From assembly GCA_049366815.1 (NCBI GenBank), contig JBMNCO010000158.1:1-11384 (forward strand): 11,384 bases of DNA, written 5' to 3'. Made by a program: the position numbers and the translations under genes. Below are positions 1 to 6,832 of the stretch, one piece after another. The notes under the pieces are model-generated. The model saw only the letters and a list, made by a program, of their open reading frames with translations, made no database searches and was not told the origin of the DNA. The first letter of the stretch is position 1. Every line of letters begins with the position of its first letter. Origin of the DNA: CAYNYM01 sp049366815 (GTDB lineage: Bacteria > Desulfobacterota > DSM-4660 > Desulfatiglandales > HGW-15).

Positions 1-90
1 GGACACCCCGGCACCGATTTTTTCGTTTTTGAAAAGAGATTCCCATGGCCCCTCCGTGATGGGGTAATTTTCAAGAGCCTAAAGTGTTAC

Positions 91-218
91 CCATCCAGAA
101 ATACATGATTTCCGGATGGAGCGATCTGCTATCGGCATTCAGCACTCAGCCTAATGCCTTGTCTTTGCATAGCCTTTGCTGACAGCTGATAGCTGACAGC
201 TGACAGCTGAAGCCTGCA
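91..218 (+). repeat. Dispersed hairpin/heptamer element, copy A
   Basis: The element starts with an imperfect hairpin at 91-119 (arms CCATCCAGAAAT and ATTTCCGGATGG, 5-nt loop, one G-T pair). A conserved stretch of about 60 nt follows at 120-179, then a short tract of GCTGAYA heptamers at 180-218. The first 89 nt match copy B at 2211-2299 with three substitutions and no length change. The reverse complement of 6739-6825 (copy C) matches almost as well. It lies just downstream of the nadB stop at 263 and does not code. The right-hand hairpin seen in copies C and D is absent here. Confidence 0.8.
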
Positions 219-262
219 TCCAGCGGTCCGTAGAACAGATAAAAACGGTCGATTTTCGGGGA

Positions 263-1990
263 TCATTCAGGGGTGCAGGATACCCTGTATCCGAAACCGC
301 GGTTCAGGATGCGTAGACCGATGTTGCGCTGGATGATGGTTGAGCCCTGGTACATCTGGTCGTTGCGCTCCGGGTAATCCGAACGAAAGTGTCCGCCGCG
401 GCTTTCCTTGCGGTACATGGCCGATTCCACGATCAGGCGGGCCACCAGGGCCAGGTTCCGCAGCTCGATGATCTCGAGGGTGGGGTAGAAGTGACGGTAA
501 ATGTCGTTCGTGATCTGTGACAGGCCGTTCAGGACGTCCAGGGCCACCTGCAGGCGCGGCTCATTGCGATCGACGGCGCAATAGTCCATCATCGTGGCGC
601 GTGTGGTATCCCAGAAGCGGTTCAGCATGTCCTGGTTGGCCTCCGGATGCACGGTGCTGCCCTGCCACAGGGGCACCACCGCCTGGATCGGGAATGAGAA
701 CCCGGCCCCCAGGGCCGCCTCGACCGCCAGTTTTCCGTAAAGGGCGCCCTCGGAGAGGGAGTTGGAGGCCAGGCGGTTGGCGCCCATCAGCCCGGTGCAG
801 GCCACCTCGCCGACAGCGAAAAGGGCCTTGATGTCGGTGCGGCCGAAGGCATCCACCAGGACACCGCCGCAAGTGTAATGGGCGGCCGGCACAACCGGGA
901 TGGGCTCCGCCGTGATGTCGATACCCTTGCGGCGGCAGTGTTCGTAGATCTTCGGGAAATGTTCGCGGATGAACGCCGGCGACTTTCCGGTGACCGCCTC
1001 CGTGACGTTCAGCCAGACGTGGGGCAGCCCCTGTTCTTTCATCGCGGCGTCGACGGCCCGGGCCACGATGTCACGCGTGCCATGGGATCCCTGCGGGTCA
1101 TAGCGCAGCACGAAGTCCTCGGTGGATTCTCTGGTGAGGGTCAGCCTGCCGCCGACGGATTCGCCCCTGAGGGCCTCGGTCAGCAGGAAGCGTCTCTCGG
1201 CCGGATTGGCGGGGTCGGCCTCGTAGAGCACGGTGGGATGGAACTGAAAGAACTCCATGTTGGCGATGCGCGCCCCGGCACGGTAGGCCATGGCGATCCC
1301 GTCCCCGGTGGCGTTTTCAGGGTTGCTGGTATACATGAAGGCACGGCCGGCGCCGCCCGTGGCCAGGAAGGTGCACGCGGCCTCGATGGTCCGCACCAGC
1401 CCGGTTTCACGGTCCAGGACCCAGGCCCCCAGACAGCGGTCGCTCACGGACTTGACCTCCGTGATGCGGTTGCGGGTGATCAGGTTCACGGCCGCGTGGT
1501 CCTCGAAGACCTGGATGGCGGGGTCGGCGGTGACGATTTCAGCCAGCCTCTGTTCGATGGCCTGCCCGGTGTCATCGCCCCGGCAATAGACCCGCGGGCC
1601 GGCGTGTCCGCCTTCCTGGTGCAGCACGTATTCGCCATCGTCGGTGGTTGAAAAGGGTACGCCCCGGTCGATCAGAAAGCGCACGGCATCGGGGTAGGCC
1701 CGTTCGACGAATCTCCGGACGATCTCCGGAAGGCACAGGCCGTCCCCGGCCCGGATGGTGTCGTCGATGTGGGACTCATAGCTGTCCAGGCCCTTTTCAA
1801 CCCGCGAGGGGTCCACGGCGGCGATCCCGCCCTGGGCATAGCGGGTGTTGGTGTCCGTCAGTTTCGATTTGGTGATGAGGATGCATTCCCGGCCGCGCTC
1901 GCTCAGTTCGATGGCCGCCCGCAGGCCGGCGATGCCGCTGCCGATCACCAGAAAAGGCGTACGCTGCCGTTCCGGTCTCCTTGTTGTCAT
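263..1990 (-). CDS. nadB: L-aspartate oxidase NadB, copy 1
   Basis: This FAD flavoenzyme oxidises L-aspartate to iminoaspartate, which quinolinate synthase NadA uses in de novo NAD synthesis in the cytoplasm. The product is 575 aa, against about 540 in E. coli. The FAD-binding GSGIAG lies at residues 17-22, followed by TRYAQGGIAAV (49-59), HQEGGH (124-129), QFHPT (249-253), RDIVARA (306-312), HYTCGG (371-376) and GANRLASNSL (403-412). Residues matching E. coli E121, H244, R290, H351 and R386 appear as E126, H251, R306, H371 and R406, so the enzyme should be active. The ATG at 1990 is chosen because AGGCGG lies just upstream. An in-frame TTG at 2086 overlaps the candidate promoter and has no Shine-Dalgarno. 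No nadA or nadC is adjacent. The protein is identical to copy 2; two synonymous differences lie at 314 and 320. Confidence 0.95.
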   Translation of the reverse strand: MTTRRPERQRTPFLVIGSGIAGLRAAIELSERGRECILITKSKLTDTNTRYAQGGIAAVDPSRVEKGLDSYESHIDDTIRAGDGLCLPEIVRRFVERAYPDAVRFLIDRGVPFSTTDDGEYVLHQEGGHAGPRVYCRGDDTGQAIEQRLAEIVTADPAIQVFEDHAAVNLITRNRITEVKSVSDRCLGAWVLDRETGLVRTIEAACTFLATGGAGRAFMYTSNPENATGDGIAMAYRAGARIANMEFFQFHPTVLYEADPANPAERRFLLTEALRGESVGGRLTLTRESTEDFVLRYDPQGSHGTRDIVARAVDAAMKEQGLPHVWLNVTEAVTGKSPAFIREHFPKIYEHCRRKGIDITAEPIPVVPAAHYTCGGVLVDAFGRTDIKALFAVGEVACTGLMGANRLASNSLSEGALYGKLAVEAALGAGFSFPIQAVVPLWQGSTVHPEANQDMLNRFWDTTRATMMDYCAVDRNEPRLQVALDVLNGLSQITNDIYRHFYPTLEIIELRNLALVARLIVESAMYRKESRGGHFRSDYPERNDQMYQGSTIIQRNIGLRILNRGFGYRVSCTPE

Positions 1991-2082
1991 TTTTCCCGCC
2001 GCCTGATCCCTCTTCCGGCCGGGGGTGGTGTGCGTGCCGCTGCCCGGCTCGGCCCCGGATAGAAAAAACCACACGAGATTCC

Positions 2083-2111
2083 ACAATAAGGGAGAAAAAA
2101 ATTAATTTCAA
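2083..2111 (-). promoter_or_regulatory. Candidate sigma-70 promoter of nadB copy 1
   Basis: On the minus strand TTGAAA (2106-2111) and TATTGT (2083-2088) are separated by exactly 17 nt. Transcription would start near 2076, leaving a leader of about 86 nt before the ATG at 1990. That excludes the TTG at 2086 as the start codon. The same boxes occur in front of copy 2, with one spacer base different. Confidence 0.5.
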
Positions 2112-2210
2112 AGGAAAAAGCGGGGTTATCCGATTTCTGTCTGGCTGGTCTTGATCGGGATGGAACTGTTCAGGTTGGTTAGGCTGTAGGCTAAAGGCTA
2201 TGAGCACTTT

Positions 2211-2387
2211 CCATCCAGAAATACATGATTTCCGGATGGAGCGGTCTGCTGTCGGCATTCAGCACTCAGCCTCATGCCTTGTCTTTGCATAGCCTTTGCC
2301 GATCGCTGACAGCTGATCGCTGACAGCTAATCGCTGATAGCTGATAGCCGATAGCTGATAGCTGACAGCTGACAGCTGATCGCTGCG
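2211..2387 (+). repeat. Dispersed hairpin/heptamer element, copy B
   Basis: It has the same organisation as copy A: a hairpin at 2211-2239, a conserved stretch to 2299, then a heptamer tract at 2300-2387 of GCTGATA, GCTGACA and GCTGATC units. The tract is 88 nt against 39 nt in copy A. The difference of 49 nt equals seven heptamers, which points to slippage or unequal recombination inside the tract. The element fills most of the 2112-2431 gap between the two nadB copies. I see no gene there. Confidence 0.8.
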
Positions 2388-2431
2388 TCCAGCGGTCCGT
2401 AGAAGAGATAAAAACGGCCGCATCTGGGTCA

Positions 2432-4159
2432 TCATTCAGGGGTGCAGGATACCCTGTATCCGAAACCGCGGTTCAGGATGCGCAGACCTATGTTGCGCTG
2501 GATGATGGTTGAGCCCTGGTACATCTGGTCGTTGCGCTCCGGGTAATCCGAACGAAAGTGTCCGCCGCGGCTTTCCTTGCGGTACATGGCCGATTCCACG
2601 ATCAGGCGGGCCACCAGGGCCAGGTTCCGCAGCTCGATGATCTCGAGGGTGGGGTAGAAGTGACGGTAAATGTCGTTCGTGATCTGTGACAGGCCGTTCA
2701 GGACGTCCAGGGCCACCTGCAGGCGCGGCTCATTGCGATCGACGGCGCAATAGTCCATCATCGTGGCGCGTGTGGTATCCCAGAAGCGGTTCAGCATGTC
2801 CTGGTTGGCCTCCGGATGCACGGTGCTGCCCTGCCACAGGGGCACCACCGCCTGGATCGGGAATGAGAACCCGGCCCCCAGGGCCGCCTCGACCGCCAGT
2901 TTTCCGTAAAGGGCGCCCTCGGAGAGGGAGTTGGAGGCCAGGCGGTTGGCGCCCATCAGCCCGGTGCAGGCCACCTCGCCGACAGCGAAAAGGGCCTTGA
3001 TGTCGGTGCGGCCGAAGGCATCCACCAGGACACCGCCGCAAGTGTAATGGGCGGCCGGCACAACCGGGATGGGCTCCGCCGTGATGTCGATACCCTTGCG
3101 GCGGCAGTGTTCGTAGATCTTCGGGAAATGTTCGCGGATGAACGCCGGCGACTTTCCGGTGACCGCCTCCGTGACGTTCAGCCAGACGTGGGGCAGCCCC
3201 TGTTCTTTCATCGCGGCGTCGACGGCCCGGGCCACGATGTCACGCGTGCCATGGGATCCCTGCGGGTCATAGCGCAGCACGAAGTCCTCGGTGGATTCTC
3301 TGGTGAGGGTCAGCCTGCCGCCGACGGATTCGCCCCTGAGGGCCTCGGTCAGCAGGAAGCGTCTCTCGGCCGGATTGGCGGGGTCGGCCTCGTAGAGCAC
3401 GGTGGGATGGAACTGAAAGAACTCCATGTTGGCGATGCGCGCCCCGGCACGGTAGGCCATGGCGATCCCGTCCCCGGTGGCGTTTTCAGGGTTGCTGGTA
3501 TACATGAAGGCACGGCCGGCGCCGCCCGTGGCCAGGAAGGTGCACGCGGCCTCGATGGTCCGCACCAGCCCGGTTTCACGGTCCAGGACCCAGGCCCCCA
3601 GACAGCGGTCGCTCACGGACTTGACCTCCGTGATGCGGTTGCGGGTGATCAGGTTCACGGCCGCGTGGTCCTCGAAGACCTGGATGGCGGGGTCGGCGGT
3701 GACGATTTCAGCCAGCCTCTGTTCGATGGCCTGCCCGGTGTCATCGCCCCGGCAATAGACCCGCGGGCCGGCGTGTCCGCCTTCCTGGTGCAGCACGTAT
3801 TCGCCATCGTCGGTGGTTGAAAAGGGTACGCCCCGGTCGATCAGAAAGCGCACGGCATCGGGGTAGGCCCGTTCGACGAATCTCCGGACGATCTCCGGAA
3901 GGCACAGGCCGTCCCCGGCCCGGATGGTGTCGTCGATGTGGGACTCATAGCTGTCCAGGCCCTTTTCAACCCGCGAGGGGTCCACGGCGGCGATCCCGCC
4001 CTGGGCATAGCGGGTGTTGGTGTCCGTCAGTTTCGATTTGGTGATGAGGATGCATTCCCGGCCGCGCTCGCTCAGTTCGATGGCCGCCCGCAGGCCGGCG
4101 ATGCCGCTGCCGATCACCAGAAAAGGCGTACGCTGCCGTTCCGGTCTCCTTGTTGTCAT
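2432..4159 (-). CDS. nadB: L-aspartate oxidase NadB, copy 2
   Basis: This encodes the same 575-aa L-aspartate oxidase as copy 1, with every residue identical, including the FAD-binding GSGIAG, HQEGGH, HYTCGG and GANRLASNSL motifs. The ATG at 4159 has the same upstream AGGCGG and the same candidate promoter (4252-4280). Reading frames on both strands are conserved across the gene. The DNA identity therefore extends to synonymous sites and is not only protein conservation. Neither copy shows decay, so both should be functional and would raise NadB dosage. A collapsed or duplicated assembly of one locus is the main alternative. Confidence 0.93.
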   Translation of the reverse strand: MTTRRPERQRTPFLVIGSGIAGLRAAIELSERGRECILITKSKLTDTNTRYAQGGIAAVDPSRVEKGLDSYESHIDDTIRAGDGLCLPEIVRRFVERAYPDAVRFLIDRGVPFSTTDDGEYVLHQEGGHAGPRVYCRGDDTGQAIEQRLAEIVTADPAIQVFEDHAAVNLITRNRITEVKSVSDRCLGAWVLDRETGLVRTIEAACTFLATGGAGRAFMYTSNPENATGDGIAMAYRAGARIANMEFFQFHPTVLYEADPANPAERRFLLTEALRGESVGGRLTLTRESTEDFVLRYDPQGSHGTRDIVARAVDAAMKEQGLPHVWLNVTEAVTGKSPAFIREHFPKIYEHCRRKGIDITAEPIPVVPAAHYTCGGVLVDAFGRTDIKALFAVGEVACTGLMGANRLASNSLSEGALYGKLAVEAALGAGFSFPIQAVVPLWQGSTVHPEANQDMLNRFWDTTRATMMDYCAVDRNEPRLQVALDVLNGLSQITNDIYRHFYPTLEIIELRNLALVARLIVESAMYRKESRGGHFRSDYPERNDQMYQGSTIIQRNIGLRILNRGFGYRVSCTPE

Positions 4160-4251
4160 TTTTCCCGCCGCCTGATCCCTCTTCCGGCCGGGGGTGGTGT
4201 GCGTGCCGCTGCCCGGCTCGGCCCCGGATAGAAAAAACCACACGAGATTCC

Positions 4252-4280
4252 ACAATAAGGGAGAAAGAAATTAATTTCAA
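4252..4280 (-). promoter_or_regulatory. Candidate sigma-70 promoter of nadB copy 2
   Basis: TTGAAA (4275-4280) and TATTGT (4252-4257) on the minus strand with a 17-nt spacer, as for copy 1. One spacer base (4267) differs. The sequence further upstream is unlike copy 1 after 4362, so any more distal control could differ between the copies. Confidence 0.5.
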
Positions 4281-4362
4281 AGGAAAAAGAGGGGTTACCC
4301 GATTCCTGCCTGGCTGGTCTTCATCAGGGTGGAACTGTGCAGGTTGGTTAGGCTGTAGGCTA

Positions 4363-4518
4363 GCTGATAGCTGAACGCTGATACCAGATAGCTGAACGCT
4401 GATAGCTGAACGCTGATAGCTGACAGCTGATACCTGACAGCTGACAGCTGATACCTGATACCTGAACGCTGATAGCTGAACGCTGTTACCGCGAATCCGG
4501 GAATGCCCATTTCCGGAT
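4363..4518 (+). repeat. Heptamer tract and right-hand hairpin, copy D
   Basis: A tract of about 17 heptamers (GCTGATA, GCTGAAC, GCTGACA, CCTGATA) runs from 4363 to 4485. It is followed by a hairpin at 4495-4518 with arms ATCCGGGAATG and CATTTCCGGAT. The hairpin and its flank match the right end of copy C (6672-6695, inverted). The left hairpin and the 60-nt core of copies A to C are missing, so this is a partial element. In the 4281-4635 gap I see nothing else that looks like a gene. A minus-strand open frame across the tract is a translated repeat. Confidence 0.75.
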
Positions 4519-4635
4519 GTGCATCAGCCGATTCAAACGCTCCGAGTTTCCTGTGATCACGCATGTTCCCTTCCTGCGACACCTCACAGCCTAAATGCCT
4601 ACCGCCTATCCGGCTGATTAGTTCCATCAGGGTGG

Positions 4636-4674
4636 GAAAAAGAGGAGCGGTGAGACTTCCTGCTTCTCTCACCG
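4636..4674 (-). terminator. Intrinsic terminator after the phosphatase gene
   Basis: Reading leftward, an 8-bp perfect stem (CGGTGAGA at 4667-4674 on the minus strand, TCTCACCG at 4648-4655) with an 11-nt loop is followed by CTCCTCTTTTT. It lies about 45 nt beyond the phosphatase stop codon at 4718. Confidence 0.65.
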
Positions 4675-4717
4675 AAAAGGAGGGATAGAGTCAGTCAAAC
4701 AGCGACTCCTTTACATC

Positions 4718-5392
4718 TTACTCTAGTCCGGAATAGAATCGGTTGCTCCAGGCAGGGGGTGGAATGTTCTCCTCGCTACACCAAATACTGTTCGAAGCGG
4801 GCAATTGCCTTGTTTTGGACGCCCATGATCCAAAACACAAGCCCAACCGGGACTTGACCCTTTCACCCTTGACCCATTTTTCTTTTATCGTCCCCACATC
4901 CACAGACCGCATCCATTCGATGACTCCCCAGTATCGGTGCATACCAAAGTCGTTTTCCAACAACTCTTCCAGGGCCTTCTCTTGTGACCAACCCTGCACC
5001 ACCATACGGTAGGCCATGCACATGAGGCCTGTGCGGTGTATCCCGTGTTCGCAGTGCACGAGAACCGGGGTCCTTTTCTCATTGGTAACGAGTCGCAGGA
5101 ATTTTAGGACCTGCCTTTTTTTAGGATACAATTTTTTGATCCGTATCCGTTTATAGGCGAGGCAGGTTTGTTTGATCCCTTCGGCATGGGCGTGCACTGC
5201 ACAAAGGCGGATGACCGTTCTGATCCCCATGCGCTCGATATACCGCAGCCCCTCAGGGGTCGGCTCCGCGCTGCGATACAGATCATCCGAGACCTTTTGC
5301 AGCCTTGGCACCTCTGCGTCCACCCGGAACAGATCAGTTGTGCCCTTAAAAGAAACACCTGGAACATCACGGTGGGTTGCTTCTGCTGCCAT
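4718..5392 (-). CDS. Dual-specificity-type protein phosphatase
   Basis: A cysteine-based phosphatase of the dual-specificity/PFA-DSP-like group, about 224 aa, probably cytoplasmic. DLYRSAEPTPEGLRYI at residues 37-52 is the usual N-terminal signature. The P-loop VHCEHGIHRTG (112-122) carries the catalytic Cys114 and Arg120 in the CX5R arrangement. YRMVVQGWSQEKALEE then follows, which is typical of bacterial members. The substrate cannot be told. I see no clear general-acid Asp in the LYPKKR region. The last 50 or so residues (after GTIKEKW, 168-173) look unlike the family and may be read-through after an old frameshift. The start at 5392 leaves 16 nt after the upstream gene. An ATG at 5434 would overlap that gene by 26 bp and has no better Shine-Dalgarno. 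Confidence 0.8.
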   Translation of the reverse strand: MAAEATHRDVPGVSFKGTTDLFRVDAEVPRLQKVSDDLYRSAEPTPEGLRYIERMGIRTVIRLCAVHAHAEGIKQTCLAYKRIRIKKLYPKKRQVLKFLRLVTNEKRTPVLVHCEHGIHRTGLMCMAYRMVVQGWSQEKALEELLENDFGMHRYWGVIEWMRSVDVGTIKEKWVKGERVKSRLGLCFGSWASKTRQLPASNSIWCSEENIPPPAWSNRFYSGLE

Positions 5393-5408
5393 GCCCGTCC
5401 GTCTGCTG

Positions 5409-5642
5409 TCAACTCCCCGTGTGCGCAAGAGCATCGAAGGCCTGTCTCGTAAGGCCTTGAATCACGCGCAGGGGCCGCGCCAACCGTGTCTCCGTAAAAG
5501 ACAATTTCACCTGGAGGCACCTCCGGTCCTGCCCGCACCGTCTCTCCGGGATATGGCAGGTATAGGAGAAACGTCTCCTGTCCAACCCCAACCGTCTTTC
5601 CTCGATCTCTCGGATTTCATATGCCAGGTTGTACGGTCCCAT
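5409..5642 (-). CDS. Small basic ERRxGxDRR-repeat protein
   Basis: A 77-aa protein of unknown function. Residues 15-23 (ERRLGLDRR) and 33-41 (ERRCGQDRR) form two copies of an ERRxGxDRR motif 18 residues apart, joined by the segment FSYTCHIP. From memory, similar short arginine-rich proteins occur in Desulfobacterota, always uncharacterised. The ATG at 5642 is preceded by AAAGGGG with 8 nt spacing, a good ribosome site. The C-terminal 35 residues have no recognisable features. The gene lies 16 nt upstream of the phosphatase on the same strand, so the two are probably cotranscribed. There is no signal peptide or membrane segment. Confidence 0.6.
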   Translation of the reverse strand: MGPYNLAYEIREIEERRLGLDRRRFSYTCHIPERRCGQDRRCLQVKLSFTETRLARPLRVIQGLTRQAFDALAHTGS

Positions 5643-5677
5643 TTTGTACGCCCCTTTCTCTTGAACGGCTTCGTAAA

Positions 5678-5721
5678 CACCCCCTCAGCCCCTCCCCTCA
5701 TTTCCCGGAGAAGAGGGGGTG
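5678..5721 (-). terminator. Inverted repeat between two minus-strand genes, possible terminator
   Basis: Perfect 9-bp arms (CACCCCCTC at 5678-5686 and GAGGGGGTG at 5713-5721) enclose 26 nt. It lies between the PEP-CTERM stop at 5745 and the small gene starting at 5642. Only TTTACG follows on the minus strand, so it is a weak terminator candidate and may instead be an mRNA structure. Confidence 0.35.
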
Positions 5722-5744
5722 AGAGGCGCGCCTAAGCATCAGGC

Positions 5745-6494
5745 TCACTTGAAGTACTTTCTCCCCAATCCGGCAAAACCGATCAGGCCCGCACCAATGA
5801 GAAGCAGGGTGGCCGGTTCGGGAATAAGGCCGGCGGGAGGGATGCCGCCTTCGGTGTCAGGTACGATCACCCAGGCCTTAAAGTCCTCAAGTGGGATTCC
5901 CTCGTAGTCTGCAGGTGCCTCAGATCCAAAGCCGGTGTTGTAGGCGTAAACCCAACCAGTGTCATCTACAGTTGGGTTGTAACTGCCACCATCGATGGCA
6001 TAAAAGTCGCCCCACATGGGCTCGCGATTCGTCACGATCGTCCATGAGAGGCCGTTTGTAAGCCCATCCACTTTTATGCCATAAATATCAACTGGCTTAG
6101 GTTCATTCTTCGAGTTGCTGAAGGTGCCTAGTGTATATTCCGGCTCAGCTTCACCTGTAGTCTCGCCGCCATCACCTGTATATATGTCTATAATATTAAC
6201 TGATTCAAAGGTTGCTGAAACCTCAATTATCCCATGGCTAATGTCTTTCACAGAAGGACCGGTACCATAATCCGTGAAGGTATATTGGTATGTATACAAC
6301 CCCCCTGAATAATAGACTTTCCAACTCAGCACCGCATCGGACCACCCGTCATTCGAATATAACCCATAAGGATTTGCCCCTGCCTCTTCCCACTTGTCGC
6401 TCCCGATTGAGCCAGTATATATAAGAGTGCCCCACGCCCCCGGCACAATCAAGAAAGACAAGACCAAACACACCAATAAAATTCGCCTTACCAT
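5745..6494 (-). CDS. PEP-CTERM sorting domain protein
   Basis: A 249-aa exported protein. Residues 1-22 form a Sec signal peptide (basic MVRR, hydrophobic core, likely cleavage near AWG). The C-terminus carries the PEP-CTERM tripartite signal: PEP at 225-227, a hydrophobic helix LLLIGAGLIGFAGL, and a basic end RKYFK. Such proteins are recognised and cleaved by an exosortase, usually in bacteria that make extracellular polysaccharide. No exosortase is in this window. The body shows segments I associate with one uncharacterised PEP-CTERM family: ISHGIIEVS, IYGIKVDG, MWGDFYAIDG, YAYNTGFG and VPDT. The ATG at 6494 follows AAGGAGGG with 5 nt spacing, an excellent ribosome site. The gene is visibly more AT-rich than its neighbours. 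The ligand or role is unknown. Confidence 0.88.
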   Translation of the reverse strand: MVRRILLVCLVLSFLIVPGAWGTLIYTGSIGSDKWEEAGANPYGLYSNDGWSDAVLSWKVYYSGGLYTYQYTFTDYGTGPSVKDISHGIIEVSATFESVNIIDIYTGDGGETTGEAEPEYTLGTFSNSKNEPKPVDIYGIKVDGLTNGLSWTIVTNREPMWGDFYAIDGGSYNPTVDDTGWVYAYNTGFGSEAPADYEGIPLEDFKAWVIVPDTEGGIPPAGLIPEPATLLLIGAGLIGFAGLGRKYFK

Positions 6495-6669
6495 AAGAAC
6501 CCTCCTTTTCCCTTAGTGTTTGCATACCGCATTCTTTTACGATGGATCGAAAGACTCCGCTCTTCCTCATTCCGACAAGTGACGCCATGCTGGATATTTC
6601 CTTTGCCCCGGATTTTCGATCACCTCCCCCTTGCGATTGGAAAACGTTTTGCGAAACGCTCGTTAGTGC

Positions 6670-6825
6670 CCATCCGGAAATGAGCATTCCCGGATCCGCG
6701 TTTACAGCGGTCAGCGATCAGCGATCAGCTGTCAGCACAAAGGCTTTGCAAAGACAAGGCATGAAGCTGAGTGCTGAATGCCGATAGCAGACCGCACCAT
6801 CCAGAAATCATCTATTTCTGGATGG
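6670..6825 (-). repeat. Dispersed hairpin/heptamer element, copy C (inverted, most complete)
   Basis: On the minus strand it reads: a 12-bp perfect hairpin (6797-6825, arms CCATCCAGAAAT and ATTTCTGGATGG), the 60-nt core shared with A and B (6739-6796), four to five GCTGAYM heptamers (about 6701-6738), and a second related hairpin (6672-6695). It begins 7 nt after the stop codon of the ABM gene, so the first hairpin could end or protect that mRNA, though no T-run follows. It fills about half of the 6495-6832 gap. The rest (6495-6669) is the leader of the PEP-CTERM gene, where I see no clear promoter. Confidence 0.78.
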
Positions 6826-6832
6826 AAACTCG

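Larger units (their letters stand above)
91..2193. repeat. Tandem duplication, unit 1 (carries nadB copy 1)
   Basis: This unit and the next one (2211-4362) align from the hairpin at 91/2211 to a shared end GGCTGTAGGCTA at 2193/4362. The coding offset is exactly 2169 bp. Positions 321-2097 appear identical to 2490-4266. Outside that block the units diverge: 7 substitutions in 22 nt just 3' of the gene, and about 8 in 75 nt beyond the 5' end. The heptamer tract in unit 2 is 49 bp longer. Confidence 0.85.
2211..4362. repeat. Tandem duplication, unit 2 (carries nadB copy 2)
   Basis: Second unit of the direct duplication described at 91-2193. It differs from unit 1 in the heptamer tract length, in the 3' flank at 2404-2430, in two synonymous sites at 2483 and 2489, and in scattered bases from 4267 onward. 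The 17-nt stretch 2194-2210 separates the units. Confidence 0.85.

Noticed and set aside
878..1651. Plus-strand open frame of 257 aa (also at 3047-3820)
   Set aside because: It is antisense to nadB, glycine- and arginine-rich, and without family motifs. It arises from the high GC of the real gene.
1991..2086. N-terminal extension of NadB from a TTG at 2086
   Set aside because: No Shine-Dalgarno, no similarity to NadB, and it overlaps the candidate -10 box. The ATG at 1990 directly precedes the FAD-binding fold.
4363..4485. Possible CRISPR array
   Set aside because: The repeat is a 7-nt degenerate unit without spacers. It is a minisatellite, and no cas gene is present.
4295..4672. Minus-strand open frame of 125 aa with repeated YQLSA segments
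   Set aside because: It is the translation of the GCTGATA heptamer tract (seven nucleotides times three gives a 7-residue period). It has no ribosome site and runs across a non-coding repeat and a terminator.
6572..6600. Sigma-54-like TGGC sequence upstream of the PEP-CTERM gene
   Set aside because: The spacing to a GC at -12 is wrong and TTGC is absent, so it does not meet the -24/-12 consensus.
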